In this document: positions 13,679 through 26,800 of the stretch, piece by piece
Numbering within the stretch: the first letter of the stretch is position 1
How the letters are laid out: each line of letters starts with the position of its first letter
Assembly (NCBI GenBank): GCA_037447655.1
Contig: JBBHKE010000095.1
Span: forward strand, 140,085-204,084
Length of the DNA stretch: 64,000 nt
Direction of reading: 5' to 3'
Source of the DNA: Zygnema cylindricum
Taxonomy: Eukaryota; Streptophyta; Zygnematophyceae; Zygnematales; Zygnemataceae
Position numbers and translations under genes: made by a program
Notes under the pieces: model-generated
The model's input: the letters and a program-made list of their open reading frames with translations, nothing else
Database searches by the model: none
What the model was told of the DNA's origin: nothing

Positions 13679-15356
13679 GCCCATGTTAATGCCTAAGTAT
13701 TCCCCATGTATGCCTTTTCGGTGGAACTTGGAACGTAAGAGTGACATAGTTTTGTAGTTTTTGTAGCTTTGGCTTGTCTTACCTATTTTAAAAATGTAAG
13801 GAGTGTTAGGATTTAGGAGATATAAGTTATCATACAACATCATAGGGGTAATACATCGCATAGCGTGTCTCTTACTACAATGTAATTGTTTTTGCAATTT
13901 TTTAATTTACTTCATCGTGAAGTAAGTATGCCAAAACAATGTATAACACAACCATTTTATAAAACACGGTTTTTTTTTTTGCAATATATGAGTATGTGTA
14001 AGAGCGATGGTTTGTCATGCTTAATGTTTTACCGTGTGTTTGTCATTCATATATGGGAAACATGATATCATAACTGATGAACAAATTCTTAGTTTTTACC
14101 TTTGATACACAAACATGTTTTTTACGTTATTGATGTTAAGCGACGAGCCCGCCCAATCGCTGATCGTTGTCGCACCAGTGACATGGACTAGTTCATTGTG
14201 ATGTGATTAGTATTGACAGTTTCTCATTGCCGGTGGGATTTTTCATCGATAACATTGCCTCATAGCGGAACGATTTTTAGCAATGATACAACGTCTTTAC
14301 TGCTTTTTAACTAGATTGCGATATTGCATTATTGCTTATTTACAGTTCAGCGGCGACACATTTTCTTCGCCGGGCGACACATTTTCTTCGTCGGTTGGAC
14401 GGATGAGTCAGTTGATTAGTTAGCTGTAACATGAATCATAACTGGTTTATAATCCAAAGACAAAAATGCCTCGTCGTTGGTCGGTCATCATCCACGACAG
14501 AAGAAAAAAAAACACAACATTCCATTGGTTTATATTCTAGCGACGAAAATGCCAAAACATTTGGTAAAAAATAAAAGAAAGTCATATGTTAGTGAAATAA
14601 AGAAAAATAACATCGTCACTAAAATTATCATTGGCTTAAAAATATTTAGCATTAGAAAAATTTCATTACAATCATTTAGTAGTTATGACAAAAATAACAA
14701 TTATGGCTCCAAAATTTCACTATTTTACACAATCTGAAACTGAATATCAGCCCTAAACTTTGAAAAATTTCTATGCCTTTCAACTTTTTCTTGAATTTTC
14801 TATCTATTCTCTCCTTTGAATTACGTTTTTATACAAATCATTTCACTATCCTCTTGTAGGGCAGGAAAATTATAAAGTCGAATGTAATATATTGTCGGAA
14901 ATAAATGAAAAACTTTGGCCACAACCTGAAAAAATAAATAAAAGGATTTAGGTTAAATTGTCGATCCGTTAAAAGGTTTGAGGGTTTTTTATGGTTTTTT
15001 AGGGTTTTTGTGAATAGCCAACCATTTGTTTTTCCTTGACTGTTTAGCTACATTTGTTTAATGTGATTTGAGAAAACATGGGAGATTGTCTATTGATTCA
15101 AAAAAATACAAATCAACCATTTTGTAATCGTACCACTTGACATGAGGCAGCATAGCATATCAAGGGAGAAAAATTTAGAAATCCCCACTGCCAAATCAAA
15201 CGATGGGAGATAAATTTTTTTCGCCTTCAAGAACTTCTCATTAGATTGCTGAGACAAGTGCCTATCTCAGTCTACTTGTTGAATTCCATAGGTGAGGTTT
15301 ATTTTAGTAACGAACTTATTACTTAAAATGAAAGAGACTTGTTAATGCAACATATG
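13679..15356. other. Core between the inverted arrays, no further gene
   Basis: AT-rich sequence with only short open frames. A 19-bp word GCGACACATTTTCTTCG is repeated at about 14353 and 14374. The region 14970-15010 has telomere-like TTTTTTAGGGTTTTTG runs. Nothing here looks like the catalytic part of a transposase. Confidence 0.5.
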
Positions 15357-16584
15357 ACAGATAAGTAAACAGATAATTTGATTAGATAGATAATGAGTAT
15401 AGATAGATAATTAGATTAGATAGATGATTAGATTAGATAGATGATTGGATTAGATAGATTACTAGATTACATAGTGAATTAGATTACATAGTGAATTAGA
15501 TTGGATAGATAATTAGATTAGATAGATAATTAGATCAGATAGGTAAATAGATTAGATAGGTAATTCGGCAAATAATTAGATAAGATAATTTGAAAGATAA
15601 TTAAACAGATAATTAGACAGATAATTAGATTATATAGATAATTTGATTAGATATATAATTAGATTAGATAGATAATTAGATTAAATAGATAATTGAATTA
15701 GATAGATAACTAGATTAGATAGTGAATTAGATTGGATAGATAATGAGATTAGATAGATAATGAGATTAGATAGATAATTAGATCAGATAGATAATTAGAT
15801 CAGATAGGTAATTAGATTAGATTGGTAATTTGGCAAATAATTAGATTAGATAATATGACAGATAAATAGACAGATAATTAGATTAGATTGATAATTAGAT
15901 TAGATAGTCAATTATATTAGATAGATAACTAGATTAGATAGTGCATTAAATTAGAAAGATAATTAAATTAGATAGATAATTAGATTATATAATTAATTAG
16001 ATAATTTGATAGATAATTGGACAGATAATTATACAGGTAATTAGATTGGATAATAAGATTAGATAATTTGACAGATAATCGGACAGATAATTTTACAGAT
16101 AATTTGATAGATAATTAGACAGATAATTAGACAGATAATTAAATTAGATAGATAATTAGACTTATAATTAGACAGATAATTAGAGAGATAATTAGATTAC
16201 ATAGATAATTTGATTAGATAGTGAATTAGATTAGATTAGATAATAATATTAGATAATTTGACACATATAAGACAGGTAATTTGACAGATTATTTGATACA
16301 TAATTAGACAGATAATTAGACAGATAATAAGATTAGATAGTGAATTAAATTAGATAGATAATTAAATTAGATAGATAACTAGATTAGATAGTGAAATTAG
16401 ATTAGAAAGATAATTAGACTAGATAATTAATTAGATAATTTGACAGATAATTGAACAGATAATTAAACAGATAATTAGACATATAATTAGATTATATAGA
16501 TAATTATATTAGATAGAGAATTGGACAGGTTATATAGATAAAAAATTACCCAGATAATTAGACATAAAATTAGGCAGATAACTC
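15357..16584. repeat. Right satellite array, inverted relative to the left array
   Basis: About 1.2 kb of degenerate tandem GATAGATAATTAGATTA words, the reverse complement of the array at 10733-13110. It has the same side variants (GACAGATAATT, AGTGAATTAGATT). It contains no pure GATA run comparable to the left array. Confidence 0.95.
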
Positions 16585-16595
16585 AGGTTTGTCTT

Positions 16596-16724
16596 TTATT
16601 CATTGTCTTCCCTTCTATTTTTGGCTTTGACTTGTGACACATCATTTTCAACCACTGCACTAAGAGAGTAGGATATTGCCTCGTCATCAATGGTGGAGTT
16701 GGCTGGCAGCAATTTTTTCGCCAT
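16596..16724 (-). CDS. Hypothetical 42-codon open frame or first exon
   Basis: ATG at 16724 opens a 42-residue frame beginning MAKKLLPANSTIDDEAISYS and ending KAKNRREDNE. It stops just before the right satellite array. The composition is normal for a coding exon (mixed, with acidic and basic patches) and unlike the surrounding low-complexity DNA. Upstream on the same strand are a duplicated 58-bp unit carrying the start codon region and then three CCAAT-type boxes. It may be the first exon of a gene broken by the array, or a chance frame. I do not recognise the protein. Confidence 0.3.
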   Translation of the reverse strand: MAKKLLPANSTIDDEAISYSLSAVVENDVSQVKAKNRREDNE

Positions 16725-16831
16725 TTCGAACAACAAAACCCTAAAAAAGTAAGCATTCTAAGAAAGTAAGCAGTTTCGCCATTTCGAACAACAAAACCCT
16801 AAAAAAGTAAGCATTCTAAGAAAGTAAGCAG
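16716..16831. repeat. Two tandem copies of a 58-bp unit
   Basis: A unit beginning TTTCGCCATTTCGAACAACA and ending AAGAAAGTAAGCAG occurs at 16716-16773 and 16774-16831. It contains AAACCCTAAAAAAG. The duplication places two potential minus-strand start codons (16724 and 16782); the upstream one closes after 13 codons. Confidence 0.95.
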
Positions 16832-17001
16832 ATGGCAGGAAAGCGATGACGTGGGCGACGTGCAATCCATGGCGGTGAAAAAGGGAGCGAGACTTTCACA
16901 GATCCCATTTGAAAAATTGGAGAGATTTTCCGGATGGTGGCGCAGTCAAGATGGCGGTGGTTGTCAGATTCCAAAGGGAACAAACAAAAAAAAAGACTGG
17001 T

Positions 17002-17060
17002 TGTGATTGGACAAAGAATGAGTGACTGTGATTAGACAAAGAATGAGTGACTGTGATTGG
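17002..17060 (-). promoter_or_regulatory. Three CCAAT-type boxes in a 25-bp repeat
   Basis: The plus strand shows TGTGATTGGACAAAGAATGA, TGTGATTAGACAAAGAATGA and TGTGATTGGTCC in a row. On the minus strand these are CCAAT, CTAAT and CCAAT boxes about 25 bp apart, some 280 bp upstream of the small minus-strand frame. A CAAT-box promoter is an inference. Confidence 0.35.
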
Positions 17061-18566
17061 TCCAAAAATATTACACTTTGTGAGGTCTGCCCGCATTTGG
17101 CGTTATCTCACGATATATATCACCCACGCCAAATGATGTATATTTACTCTATTTTTGTCAATATGGTTACTCTATTTTATGTGCCATCGTGGTAAAAAAC
17201 CCATATTACAGTTAAAAGTTACTCCTTTCAAGGGTCATTTTGGTAAGTCTGGTTTATTTAGAATTAATATTTATGCTAAAATAGACCCGATCCTATATTA
17301 GAATACATTTTTAATGAAATTGCTACGAAGTTCCCTATTCTAACTGAATACGCGGAACGTCGAACAACTGTTACAAAATTATTACGGAAATAAAGGCAAA
17401 CATGTATTTTCGTCGTTGTACTATAAACTTATGGCATGGATATTAAGGTAAGTGTTCACACTGACGACGATACTGTCGACGGACGAGAGTTATGCGAACA
17501 ACTTTTTTTCGATATGATTGAGTCTTTTTGTTTAGTGCGATTTCACGTGTGAGCGTGACTCTTTTAAATCATTAAATTTATCTTTTTACTTAAAAAGTAC
17601 AATTTTGCACGGTCGGACGTCGTCCGTATTCCACACTATTTAAAAAGAACCTATATTAGAATGTTGTTACGCTAATTAAAACATACCTAAATTAGAATAA
17701 TGAAAAAATTAGAATCGTTTACTCGATTTGATGTGATAGAGTCGAAATTTCGAGCGACCGAACTAGAGTAATTTGCTCTAATTACGATGCGAGGTGTATG
17801 GTATAAGGGTGGAGTCCCATCAGGAAATTCTGTAAAAGTACGGTCAACTTTACAGAGTGCTACATTTTGATCAGTGTACTATCGCACATAGTCTGTAATC
17901 CACGTGTAAAAATAAGAGTGGTTCCACGTAAAATAAGATCTCATTTGAAAATCGTCAGATATTTTTTACACCGACCAACTTCAACTCGAAATCGTCAGTT
18001 GCATTCCATGTACGTGGGGACCAGGGTATCGTACCACACAAATTTTGTACTCTTTGCAAATGCTTGTCAGTCGCCAGGTCATTTTTTTTAGGGTTTTTGC
18101 TTTTTCGCGTGACGAATGAGCGCTTCTACAAATAGTGTGAAGTATGGCCGGTAACAAAAATAATGCAACGAAAGTTCATTACGATATCACTTTCGTGATT
18201 TCAGTTAATTTCTGAATGCATATATCATGTCACGAGAATTTTTCGATTCAGTTGGTTGCCGAGTCTTGACCGCGTACATTCATTTTCCAAGGTGTCGGGC
18301 TCAATTTTTTCGTAAATGGTGATGTACCTCTTGAGGAACATCAAACATCCCCATTCTGAAACTTTGGAAGCGAATGCTAGCGAAAAAAATATCTAGGTCA
18401 TTGTTTCCTCGGACATTTGGAGAATATTGGCAAGATTCTATGTAATGTTGTTTCGCTTATAAAAACAAAATAGCAGGTCGGTATGGTCGTAGAAATTTCT
18501 TTAAAGAACCTCACTTTTCGTCGTGGAACGCCAATTTAATCAATAATTTGAATAAGATATAATACG
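17061..18566. mobile_element. MITE-derived sequence, no gene
   Basis: 17630-17808 shares internal and right-end words with the TA-flanked MITE family. GTCCGTATTCCACACTATTT matches 59750, and ACTCGATTTGATGTGATAGA matches 45545. CTCTAATTACGATGCGAGGT then ends in GTA at 17808, like the right end at 45622. A clear left end is not found. The rest holds only short chance frames. Confidence 0.5.
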
Positions 18567-18718
18567 TTTCGTCATAAAACATCTTTCTCCCTACACACTT
18601 GTTGGATTTTGAATTTGAGACCGCCAATCGGAAGCTGAGAATGTAACCTTTCAATCTTAACCGTCAGATCCACAATTTAACAAGTGTGTACGGAGAAAAG
18701 ATGTTTTAAGTGGCGAAA
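18567..18718. mobile_element. Palindromic MITE-like element, second copy
   Basis: CACACTTGTTGGATTTTGAA near the left reappears inverted as AACAAGTGTGTACGGAGAAA on the right, followed by AGATGTTTTAAGTGGCGAAA. It is the same family as 7460-7613. Confidence 0.55.
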
Positions 18719-20548
18719 AAAACATTGACGCTCATAGCTATTCACGGTGTAGTGTGTCAAAAAAATCCTAAAAAACCTTGAAAAACCCTTAAAATCCTTA
18801 TTGTGTACAAAATTACGATGATTGTAGACATCGAGTCTTTTGTGACATTGTAAATGTTTAGGTTTTGTGACACTGAGAAGGCGTGCTCACTTGTGACGTC
18901 ATTAGTACCAAAAATTTCCGCCATGGCTTCCCGATTTTTTTTTTTTTATCTTTTATCACTCAATATGCCATCAAATTCCAACCAAATGAATTCAAATAAA
19001 CAAAGAAATAAGCTATTTTATTTCATACCATTATTGTTGTATTTTATAGTAAGAAGAAAGAGAGAGGAGAGGTAGAGTGAAAAGGGCTGGTAGAGACAAG
19101 CACGATTTAAAATTTTACAAAAGACCATAGTTGTTCAAATCGCGCGATTTTTTCATTTTATCCAGTTTCTACGTATTATGCGTGAGTGTTGAAAAAATCA
19201 CAAAAAAACACGATGTACTTTTTGTCCGGTAGACTGAACGGACAATTTACAGGAATCGTACGGTTGTAACAGGGTTACAAGGACTTAGTGGGTTGAGGGT
19301 AGAATGGAGCAGTTGCTATGACTGCGGTGTTCGACGAACACCGCAGCTGCTATGTCGGAGCACCGCAACTGCGATGTCTGACTAGCGCAGTATGGCAGCA
19401 TAGCAACGCAACAGAATACGGTAGTAGTACTTCTAGAACCCAGTGTGGTTAGGACACGACAGACCGAGGGTTGCCACGTGTACATAGCGGTATAGTTGTA
19501 GAGCTGAGTTGTTTACTGGCTAGCTAGTTTGAACGCCTATAGACATTAGGAAAAAGGAGGACTTTTTGAGTGAGTGTACTCTGTACATGATCTTTTATTC
19601 TCTCCCGAATTTATATACTCTTGAGCTCTTCCTTGTGGATGTTGTGTGCTCTTACTGTCGCTACGAGTGGTTCTTATAACCATTTCGCTGTGCACCGTAG
19701 TGTTGTTTTACTCCTTTTACAACAGTGATTTACAATAACTGTGCTGTTATTTACTGAAATGTACAGAATTTTACGAAAAAACACGTTGCACGTATAAGTA
19801 CTTTCTATTCGGTAAACTGAACAAAGATTTCACGGATAATGTACGGAATTTTATGGTTCATGTACGGACAATTTAAAAAAAAAAAACGTTGCAGCGTCAC
19901 ACTATTTCCGCGCGGTAAGTTTGAAATTTGTACGAACTTCTTTTTCAATTTTTTTCCAAAGAAGCCGCCATGAAAACTTGAACAAACTGCGGTACATGTT
20001 CAATTCAATTTTTTTTACATGTACGGAATTGTGCAATTATAAATTCATTAACGATTTTTACGATTTTCTCAAATCACCCTCTCCGGTTTCTACACATTTT
20101 GTGCGCGTTTGAATCGTGCGTAATATGCGTTTTGAACAACTATGCAAAGGACCCATGAATAAAAATGGAGGTTTGGGACCCTTGCTAATTTTTTTTCCGT
20201 AAATGCTCGTCATTTTTATAAATACATGCGCGTTCACGACCATGGAAAAAAATAGTTGTACTCTCCCTCGTGAATCAAATTTCAACAACGTGTGACGCGT
20301 GGAACAAAGCTTTAGTATTCGTCGCTCAACTGTTTATTTTAATAAAATAGATTCGCGTGTTGATGTAGTACGAGTTTGAAGATGAGCTGGCATGACGTGG
20401 TAGTGGGTCGAAAAGATAATAACGCCAAATTGGAATATATAGTAAGTTTCAAAGTGACTCAGAATGTTCTTTGGTTCACGCTTTTTTAGTATAGTGTAAG
20501 ATTTTCTCGTTTGAGGTCCCATATTTTGGAAAAACGGCCGAAAAAAAC
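18719..20548. other. Gene-free transposon-like DNA
   Basis: No coding frame stands out. A perfect 11-bp inverted repeat with a one-base spacer (TGCGGTGTTCG and CGAACACCGCA) lies at 19323-19345. The section 20290-20520 is related to the right half of the PIF-like element at 41362-42067 (GAAGATGAGCTGG, GTGGGTCG). Confidence 0.45.
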
Positions 20549-20992
20549 TAGTGTTATATATCGATGGTCATTTGGGGATAATCGATATGTCCCTTTTTTG
20601 ACCTATCAATAATCGATATATTGGCAAAATATATCGGTACAGGTGTTATCCCGATAAAAAACTTGTAGTTGATACTATCAATTTTTTATCGCGCTAACAT
20701 CGATTCGATAACCATCGGCGATAATTGTATGGTTCATACCGTACAATTGTACGATGTAGTATATGTACAATACAAATTGTCATAGGTGGTAAGCTACGCT
20801 ACATATAGTGAAAAATACAATACAATGTGGTATAAAGTACTATTATGTAGCGTAATATATTATTTTCCACTTATTGCCGATAAATAGTTTGTTGGTCTTG
20901 GAGTGATATATTAGGACCCCTGACCATTCGATAACCGATAACCGTTGGTATCGGTTTTATCGCGATAAGTTTTGACCAGATACACAACACTG
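20549..20992. mobile_element. hAT-like MITE with 8-bp target duplication
   Basis: A 444-bp element. The left end TAGTGTTATATATCGATGG and the inverted right end CAGTGTTGTGTATCTGGTC form imperfect terminal repeats. The 8-bp AAAAAAAC directly flanks both ends (20541-20548 and 20993-21000). Eight-base duplications and CAGTGTTG-type ends are typical of hAT elements. There is no coding capacity. The interior is rich in CGATAA/TATCGG words. It interrupts sequence related to the PIF-like element family. A relative starts at 63023. Confidence 0.75.
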
Positions 20993-21843
20993 AAAAAAAC
21001 CCTTACGTGAACACATGGGCACACAACCGAAGTTACAACCAACATGTGTTTAGACTGTGCATGAGAAACAAAGCGTGCGTGCGCAAGCGTGGATTCGCTC
21101 TATGTGTATATCGGGCCCTTTGGCCCCTCGATATTGGATATATCTAATATCGAGATAATAGGGATACAAATTGCCCGATACTCAAAGTTACAATTTTCCC
21201 TTAAGCGTAATACTACGACTTTACTTGTTATGAGTGTATAACGCCTGGAATTCATTAGGCGGTATTGGTAATCGTACGGACACCTCTCTGTCAGTAAATA
21301 TTTTGAGCAATCCTCCTTTGTTTGATGAATGCCATATAGGCTTATGTTTACAAATTGACTAGTTTTTAAAACATGAAATGTGAATGAAATTTCTGTAAGT
21401 GCTGACTAAAATTAACATTTTTAAAAGGCGTATTAGAATGTGAAAATCGTAATTGCATACTATATCATTGTACTTGTATACTATGTCATTAGAGTAACAA
21501 TGTTCCAATGTTTAAAAACTCAAAATATGTTTCACTAAGGCCAATAAATAGCAAATGGATCGTTATGATGTAATGTCTAACTTTATTAAAAAGCTCGGTG
21601 GTAAACGATCTGAGTCCATGGGAACAAAAGGAAATAGCATTGCAAAAACTGAAAAACTACATGTGGGGGGAAGAAACAAAAAGGATAACCAAGGCAAAAG
21701 CAACGAAAATACGAAAAAATGGCAAGTAAACCGAAAGCACCCAAAGAAGCAAAAAACAACAAACGTAACATCAAAGGAAAGAACCAACATCTATCAACAA
21801 AACTCCAACATAACTAAAAATCTACGAAATTCAACCACGTAAG
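20993..21843. other. No firm gene
   Basis: 21001-21030 continues the transposon end interrupted by the hAT-like MITE. A 95-codon plus-strand frame at 21555-21842 begins with ATG but is almost all Lys, Asn, Thr and Gln. It abuts the LINE remnant on the opposite strand and has no recognisable domain. Confidence 0.4.
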
Positions 21844-22433
21844 TCACCGAATCCCGGAAGAGCACGAGGAGGGAGTTCCGGGACACCCTGACGATCCATA
21901 ACCGCAATAGATGATCCAAGGAGGATAGAAGCCTGCACTCATTGTAGGGCCAGAGTTAAACGTTGACGATAAAAAGAAGTAAGTACTGAAACAAAAGGGC
22001 TCCCAGGTCGCCGCCCACAAGCACGGAGAAACTCGTCCAAAGCCACACCCAAACAACCAAATATCTCGACCGCCATCGAAATGAAGCCATCCATAGCATC
22101 GCGATGGGCATAATCACGCTCCTTTCTCCTAGTTGCGTCACACCCACATGCCGAGCTGCTTGGCTGACGACTGTATCCAAGGTAGGGTTCGCCAAAACAA
22201 CGTCAAAATGTACGATGCGCAACATCTAGTAATGCAATGTCAATCCGACGCGAAGGAAGAATGTAGGAAACCTCCCGACGAACAGAAAATCCCCCCTCAG
22301 AAGCGATAGTAGCAATGGTGTCTCGAATCGTGTCATGCGCCTGAATCAACTCGCCTCCGTGGGAGCAACAAAGCAAATGGACGCCATCGGGCTCGAGAAC
22401 GTGGTCACATGAGCAAACAAGAGAGGCAAGCAA
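21844..22433 (-). pseudogene. LINE (non-LTR retrotransposon) C-terminal remnant
   Basis: The minus-strand frames read PDGVHLLCCSHGGELIQAHD, then IRDTIATIASEGGFSVRREV, then RRIDIALLD, VAHRTFDVVLANPTLD and SQAARHVGV. They correspond to the C-terminal region after the reverse transcriptase of plant and fungal LINE-like proteins (a C..SHGG...RHD..R pattern followed by ...PDI...). The reading frame shifts near 22210 and again near 22130. There is no RT core in the window, so this is a short 5'-truncated, decayed fragment. Confidence 0.55.
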
Positions 22434-23800
22434 AGTTGGGTGAATTGTTTAGGTATTTAATCTTGTCAAGTACACAGCTATCTAAATTATACTTGAAATC
22501 TAATAAAACAATTGGAAACTCTATATGTGGTGTTCCCACTATGCGAGTACTGTTAATGTTTTCCAAGTAAAAAAACCCTAAAAGGCCCTAAAAATACACA
22601 TACAGTGAGCAGAGATTACACAGGTATTTCCAATTGTTTCTGAAAGTATGAACCATAGTCACTTATATTTGTCTTTTTCGAAAACTTCATTGACCGGAGA
22701 GTCGAGGAAGAAAGACTAGTGTAGGTTTACTTTATTTATATCATCTTACTTTCAATTGGTAATTTTTTGTTTCACGCACCTTTACCTCCACTCTTTCTAT
22801 TTGCTTCCATTAATCGAATAGTTTTTCCTTCACTTCTTTAATTTTTTTTTTTCAATTTTGAATCCAGAATTACTCTTCCCTCTTATTATAATGTTGACAA
22901 AGTTGTCGAAGAATTGATATTTCAGATTTTGAAGTCAGCTCAAATTTTGCACGTGAAAAAAAAAAAATCTCGTGATATACTTTGCTACTTGAAACCTTTC
23001 ATTTTTAGGGTTTTCTAAATTTGACGTTTATTATTAAATAAACAAATATGTCTCTTGCTTGCGATAAAATAAACATTTATTTTGTATTACGACTTGTTCT
23101 GAACATTTATCCACTATTCAACTTAACCTAAAAATATACGATCCTACTACCGAATATGGGACACCGATGAGAGTTTGGACATTGTCAAATATTCTTGCCG
23201 AGTATTCTGTGAACCCTAAAATTTTTCTTTCCTTGACCTAAAAATATATGGTCTTATTACCAAATATAGAAATAGGGTGTTTAGAATTACCGAACATTCT
23301 TTTAAAATATGTCCTTCAGCTGAATATTTTTCTAACAAATACAGTGACTATAATTTAAACTATCATACAAAAAAAGTAAAAAAAAATCGAGTCTACATGT
23401 GTCGTACAATTCAGTTTTTTTTTCAGGATTTTAGAATCCATACCATAATTCTGCACCATGGATGCGAGAATTTCCAGTGTTCTGTGTAAAGAAAGAGGGA
23501 GGGAGGGAGGGAGGAAGAGGAGGGAGGGAGGGAGGGAAGGAAGGAGGGACTCAAAACCAAAAATCACCACCCCATTGCAGATCATCACCGAAAAACCAAA
23601 AAAAGACAAATCTTGAAACAAACGAAGACTCGAAATCAGTTAAGAACCTCTTAACGGAACGCCAAAAAAAAAAAACAAAAAAACCAAAAGAAAAAAGAAA
23701 AAGAAACAGATCATGTAAACACAATGAAGACTCCAATTGGCCCTCTGAATATAACACACCATATAGGCGCCAAAAAAATACTATCCTTTTTCCTTTTATT
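22434..23800. other. Intergenic, 3' flank of PARN; GGGA repeat
   Basis: No gene seen. It contains a GGGA-rich tract at 23490-23549 and A-rich runs at 23660-23720. The last few hundred bases are the probable 3' untranslated region of the minus-strand PARN gene. Confidence 0.5.
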
Positions 23801-26800
23801 TTATTGCTGTGTCCTCAACTTCTTTTGCACAATTCCTTCTTCAGAACCAATCACATTCTCTCCCTCCTGCCCCACCTTCCTTCCCACCCATCTCATATCC
23901 TCAGGTTTCACATTGTAATTTTCCTTCGACCCGTTTTGTGACTCCTTATCTTTTCCTCCTCCACCGAATCCTACCTTGTTACTGTCGGTACTCAAACTTT
24001 CTCCTTCCTTCTCTCCCTCTTCCTCTTCCTCCTCCTCCTCCTCGTCGTCATTTTCTTCTTCTCCTCCAGCCACTGGAGAAGACATCGCCATTCGCCGTCT
24101 CATTCGTTCTCGAAGTTCCTCCACCATATCATTCCCATTACCACCATTAGAAGTTCGAATTTGAGGCTTATTTCCTTGCTCGTTGTTTTCTACCTTTCCT
24201 TCCTTTCCTTCCTTTTCTTCCTTTCCTTCCTTTCCTTCCTTTCCTTCCTTTCCTTCTGCCTTTTCTGCCTTTCCTGCCTTTGCTGCCTTTCCTGCCATTT
24301 GCGCCTTTTCGGCCTTTTCTGCCTGACGCAGTTCGTCCTGTAGTGCCTTTTTAAGCTGCGACATAGTCGGATCTGGCCCCATTGACCGTCCTTGTCTTAT
24401 TCCTTCATTACTATTCCTACGATAGACGCCCTTCGAATCTTGACTTTGCCAATATCTGTTTCCGATTCCGTTATGTGACGACATATGCCCCTCCGAGGAT
24501 AAAGTCTCCGACTTTCGGACCTTTGCATTATGTGACAAACCGAGTCCCATAAGGGAGGCCCCATCACTGACCGAGTTAAAGGCCAAAAGGGAACTACAAA
24601 GACTTTGGAAAGCGAAAAACGGAGCGGCAAAAGCTCCCGTTGTCTCTAACCCAACATCCCCTTTTTTTCCTTCTCCCTCGGACTGCATTAATTCCAAAAA
24701 CCTATGAGCCATTCTCTTCTCCCCAAACTCGACGAGAGCACTTCTATCGTCTAAATAAACCACGGTAAGAAGTTGTTGAGGTCCTACGAGTTGTTGGATT
24801 GATGCCCTTAACTTAATGGGGTCAAATGATATGGGTAAGTTCCATATAAGAACCACGTTATGTCTATCTCCCCTACGTTGTGGCTTCTCCTTTGGACCCA
24901 AAAGATTTCTAAAACCCTTCGCCTCTTCAGCCGTTAAAAGATCGAAAGCCATTTCTTTCGGTCCTTTCCGACCCATAGTTAAGGCATTCGCCCTGCTTGC
25001 GAGTCGCAAAAGGGACTCCCTAGGGGCGTCTAATTCACCCATCGATTTTGACAATAACGGCTCAGAACTACCCTCTCCCTCTCCTCCTTTCCCATGCGAC
25101 AAGGAGGGAGAGGGAGGAGAAAGAGGAGGAGAAGGAGAGGGAGAAGGAGAGGGAGAAGGAGAAGGAGAGAGATTTCCTTCTAATACAACAGCTGGTAAAT
25201 CACTCAGTTTGCTCGGGTCCAATCCCAAAATTTTGCATGATTGAGCGAAAACGACAGCTGTCATAAATGCGTCATAACCGGCTTCGTGGTTACAGGACAC
25301 GTCTTGATACCTGAAATGAGCAACTTTGTGAAAATAATTATTGGTGAAAATCATCACAAATACGCCTTAAATCGTTATTAGAGCTAGTGAACTATTCGTG
25401 GTTAGGGGGGGTTAAGTATTCACTCCACACTACATATGGTTTGTCACGTGGCTCATTATGGGCCACTTAAGAGTTTTGTTATTGACACTAATTGATGAAT
25501 TTGGTCGGAAAAACACGCACTCAAATTAGAGTACTCTAATAGATATGGGCAGTGTAGTTTGAAGGAAAGAGGCTTTCTTAGAGACTTTATGGGGGTATCG
25601 TTATCTTCAGAATCTCAGTTCATCTTACTTTGAAAATCCTACAGCGTCATCATCCGGTTTTGGCTCCAGGAAAAAGGAAAAAAGGGAAAAAAAATGAATG
25701 AAAATGCAATTAAGGTTTGCATCGCTTTCAAAACCAAGCTCAAACACTACATAGGAAACCTGAAGGCAAAGCCTAGACTGTTAAAATACTTGTAAAGAAA
25801 ACATGCTTTCAAGAGCGCAGTAAATAAGCTATAAAGAAACTGTGGTAAAATGTAATACAAAGAAATTAACGGCCATTTGGAGCATTGAACTTGTATCCAT
25901 CGCTGATTCTTTAAATTGGAAACAAAAACAATTCAAAAACTTAGGCAAGGACACTGTACCGTCACCGCTTAGAAATCATACACAAACCCATAATATACAC
26001 CAATGAGTGCCTAAAACACCACAATTAAGGAAAAAATTGAACTTTTGACAGACCTCGAGCACAAGATAAGCTCGACTCGTTCTACTGAAAAAGAGTGTCA
26101 ACTGATTTCCAAAGTGATAAACACCTACGTTTTTCGCCTCACAAAAATGAACGGAAACAAACTTTCTAGGGGCAAAAAGAAAGAAAAATGGAGTACAGTA
26201 CATACCGACAAAACTCACTCGAACAATCCACAATCAGTTTTTTCATGAAAGGCTGAAAGACGTTTTTTGACCCAAAAAATGCATGAAAAAGGGTTCTAAA
26301 GGGGCGAGAAGATAGAAAAAAAAAAGAAAAAGCCTGAGTACGGTACGTACCGAATAAGATCTCCCGAACATTCGACGATCAGTTTTTCTTCTGAGGAGAC
26401 GGACAATTTGCAAGCTGCCTCATAAAGGGCTGAAAGTTGAGAACTGCCCCCAGAGAGTTTCCCTCTCAGTTGGGGCTCTGCCCTCACAAGATACTTGGTA
26501 TCCAGTATACATGGAAACCTTTGTCTAATAGCGGTGGCAAACTGGGAAGCATTCGAAGGTAGATGACCGAAGAACTTGTCATGAATGTGGGCAAGATCTG
26601 TAGAGAGAGAAGGAGATTGCCCGAGGTTTCGGTTATTAATTCCAAAGCAAAACACAACAAGGTTTTGAATTACTTGATTAAATCGCCTTTATTGGAAGTG
26701 CAAAGCTATTTGTTAGTTCGCGAAGAGGAGGAGATATTCCCCAGGTTTGAGTTATTGATTTCCAAGTTAAGAGCTACAAGTTGTTTTACTTAACTGATTA

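Noticed and set aside
21555-21842. 95-codon Lys/Asn-rich plus-strand frame
   Set aside because: Low-complexity composition, no domain, surrounded by transposon remnants. It begins with ATG but nothing else supports it.
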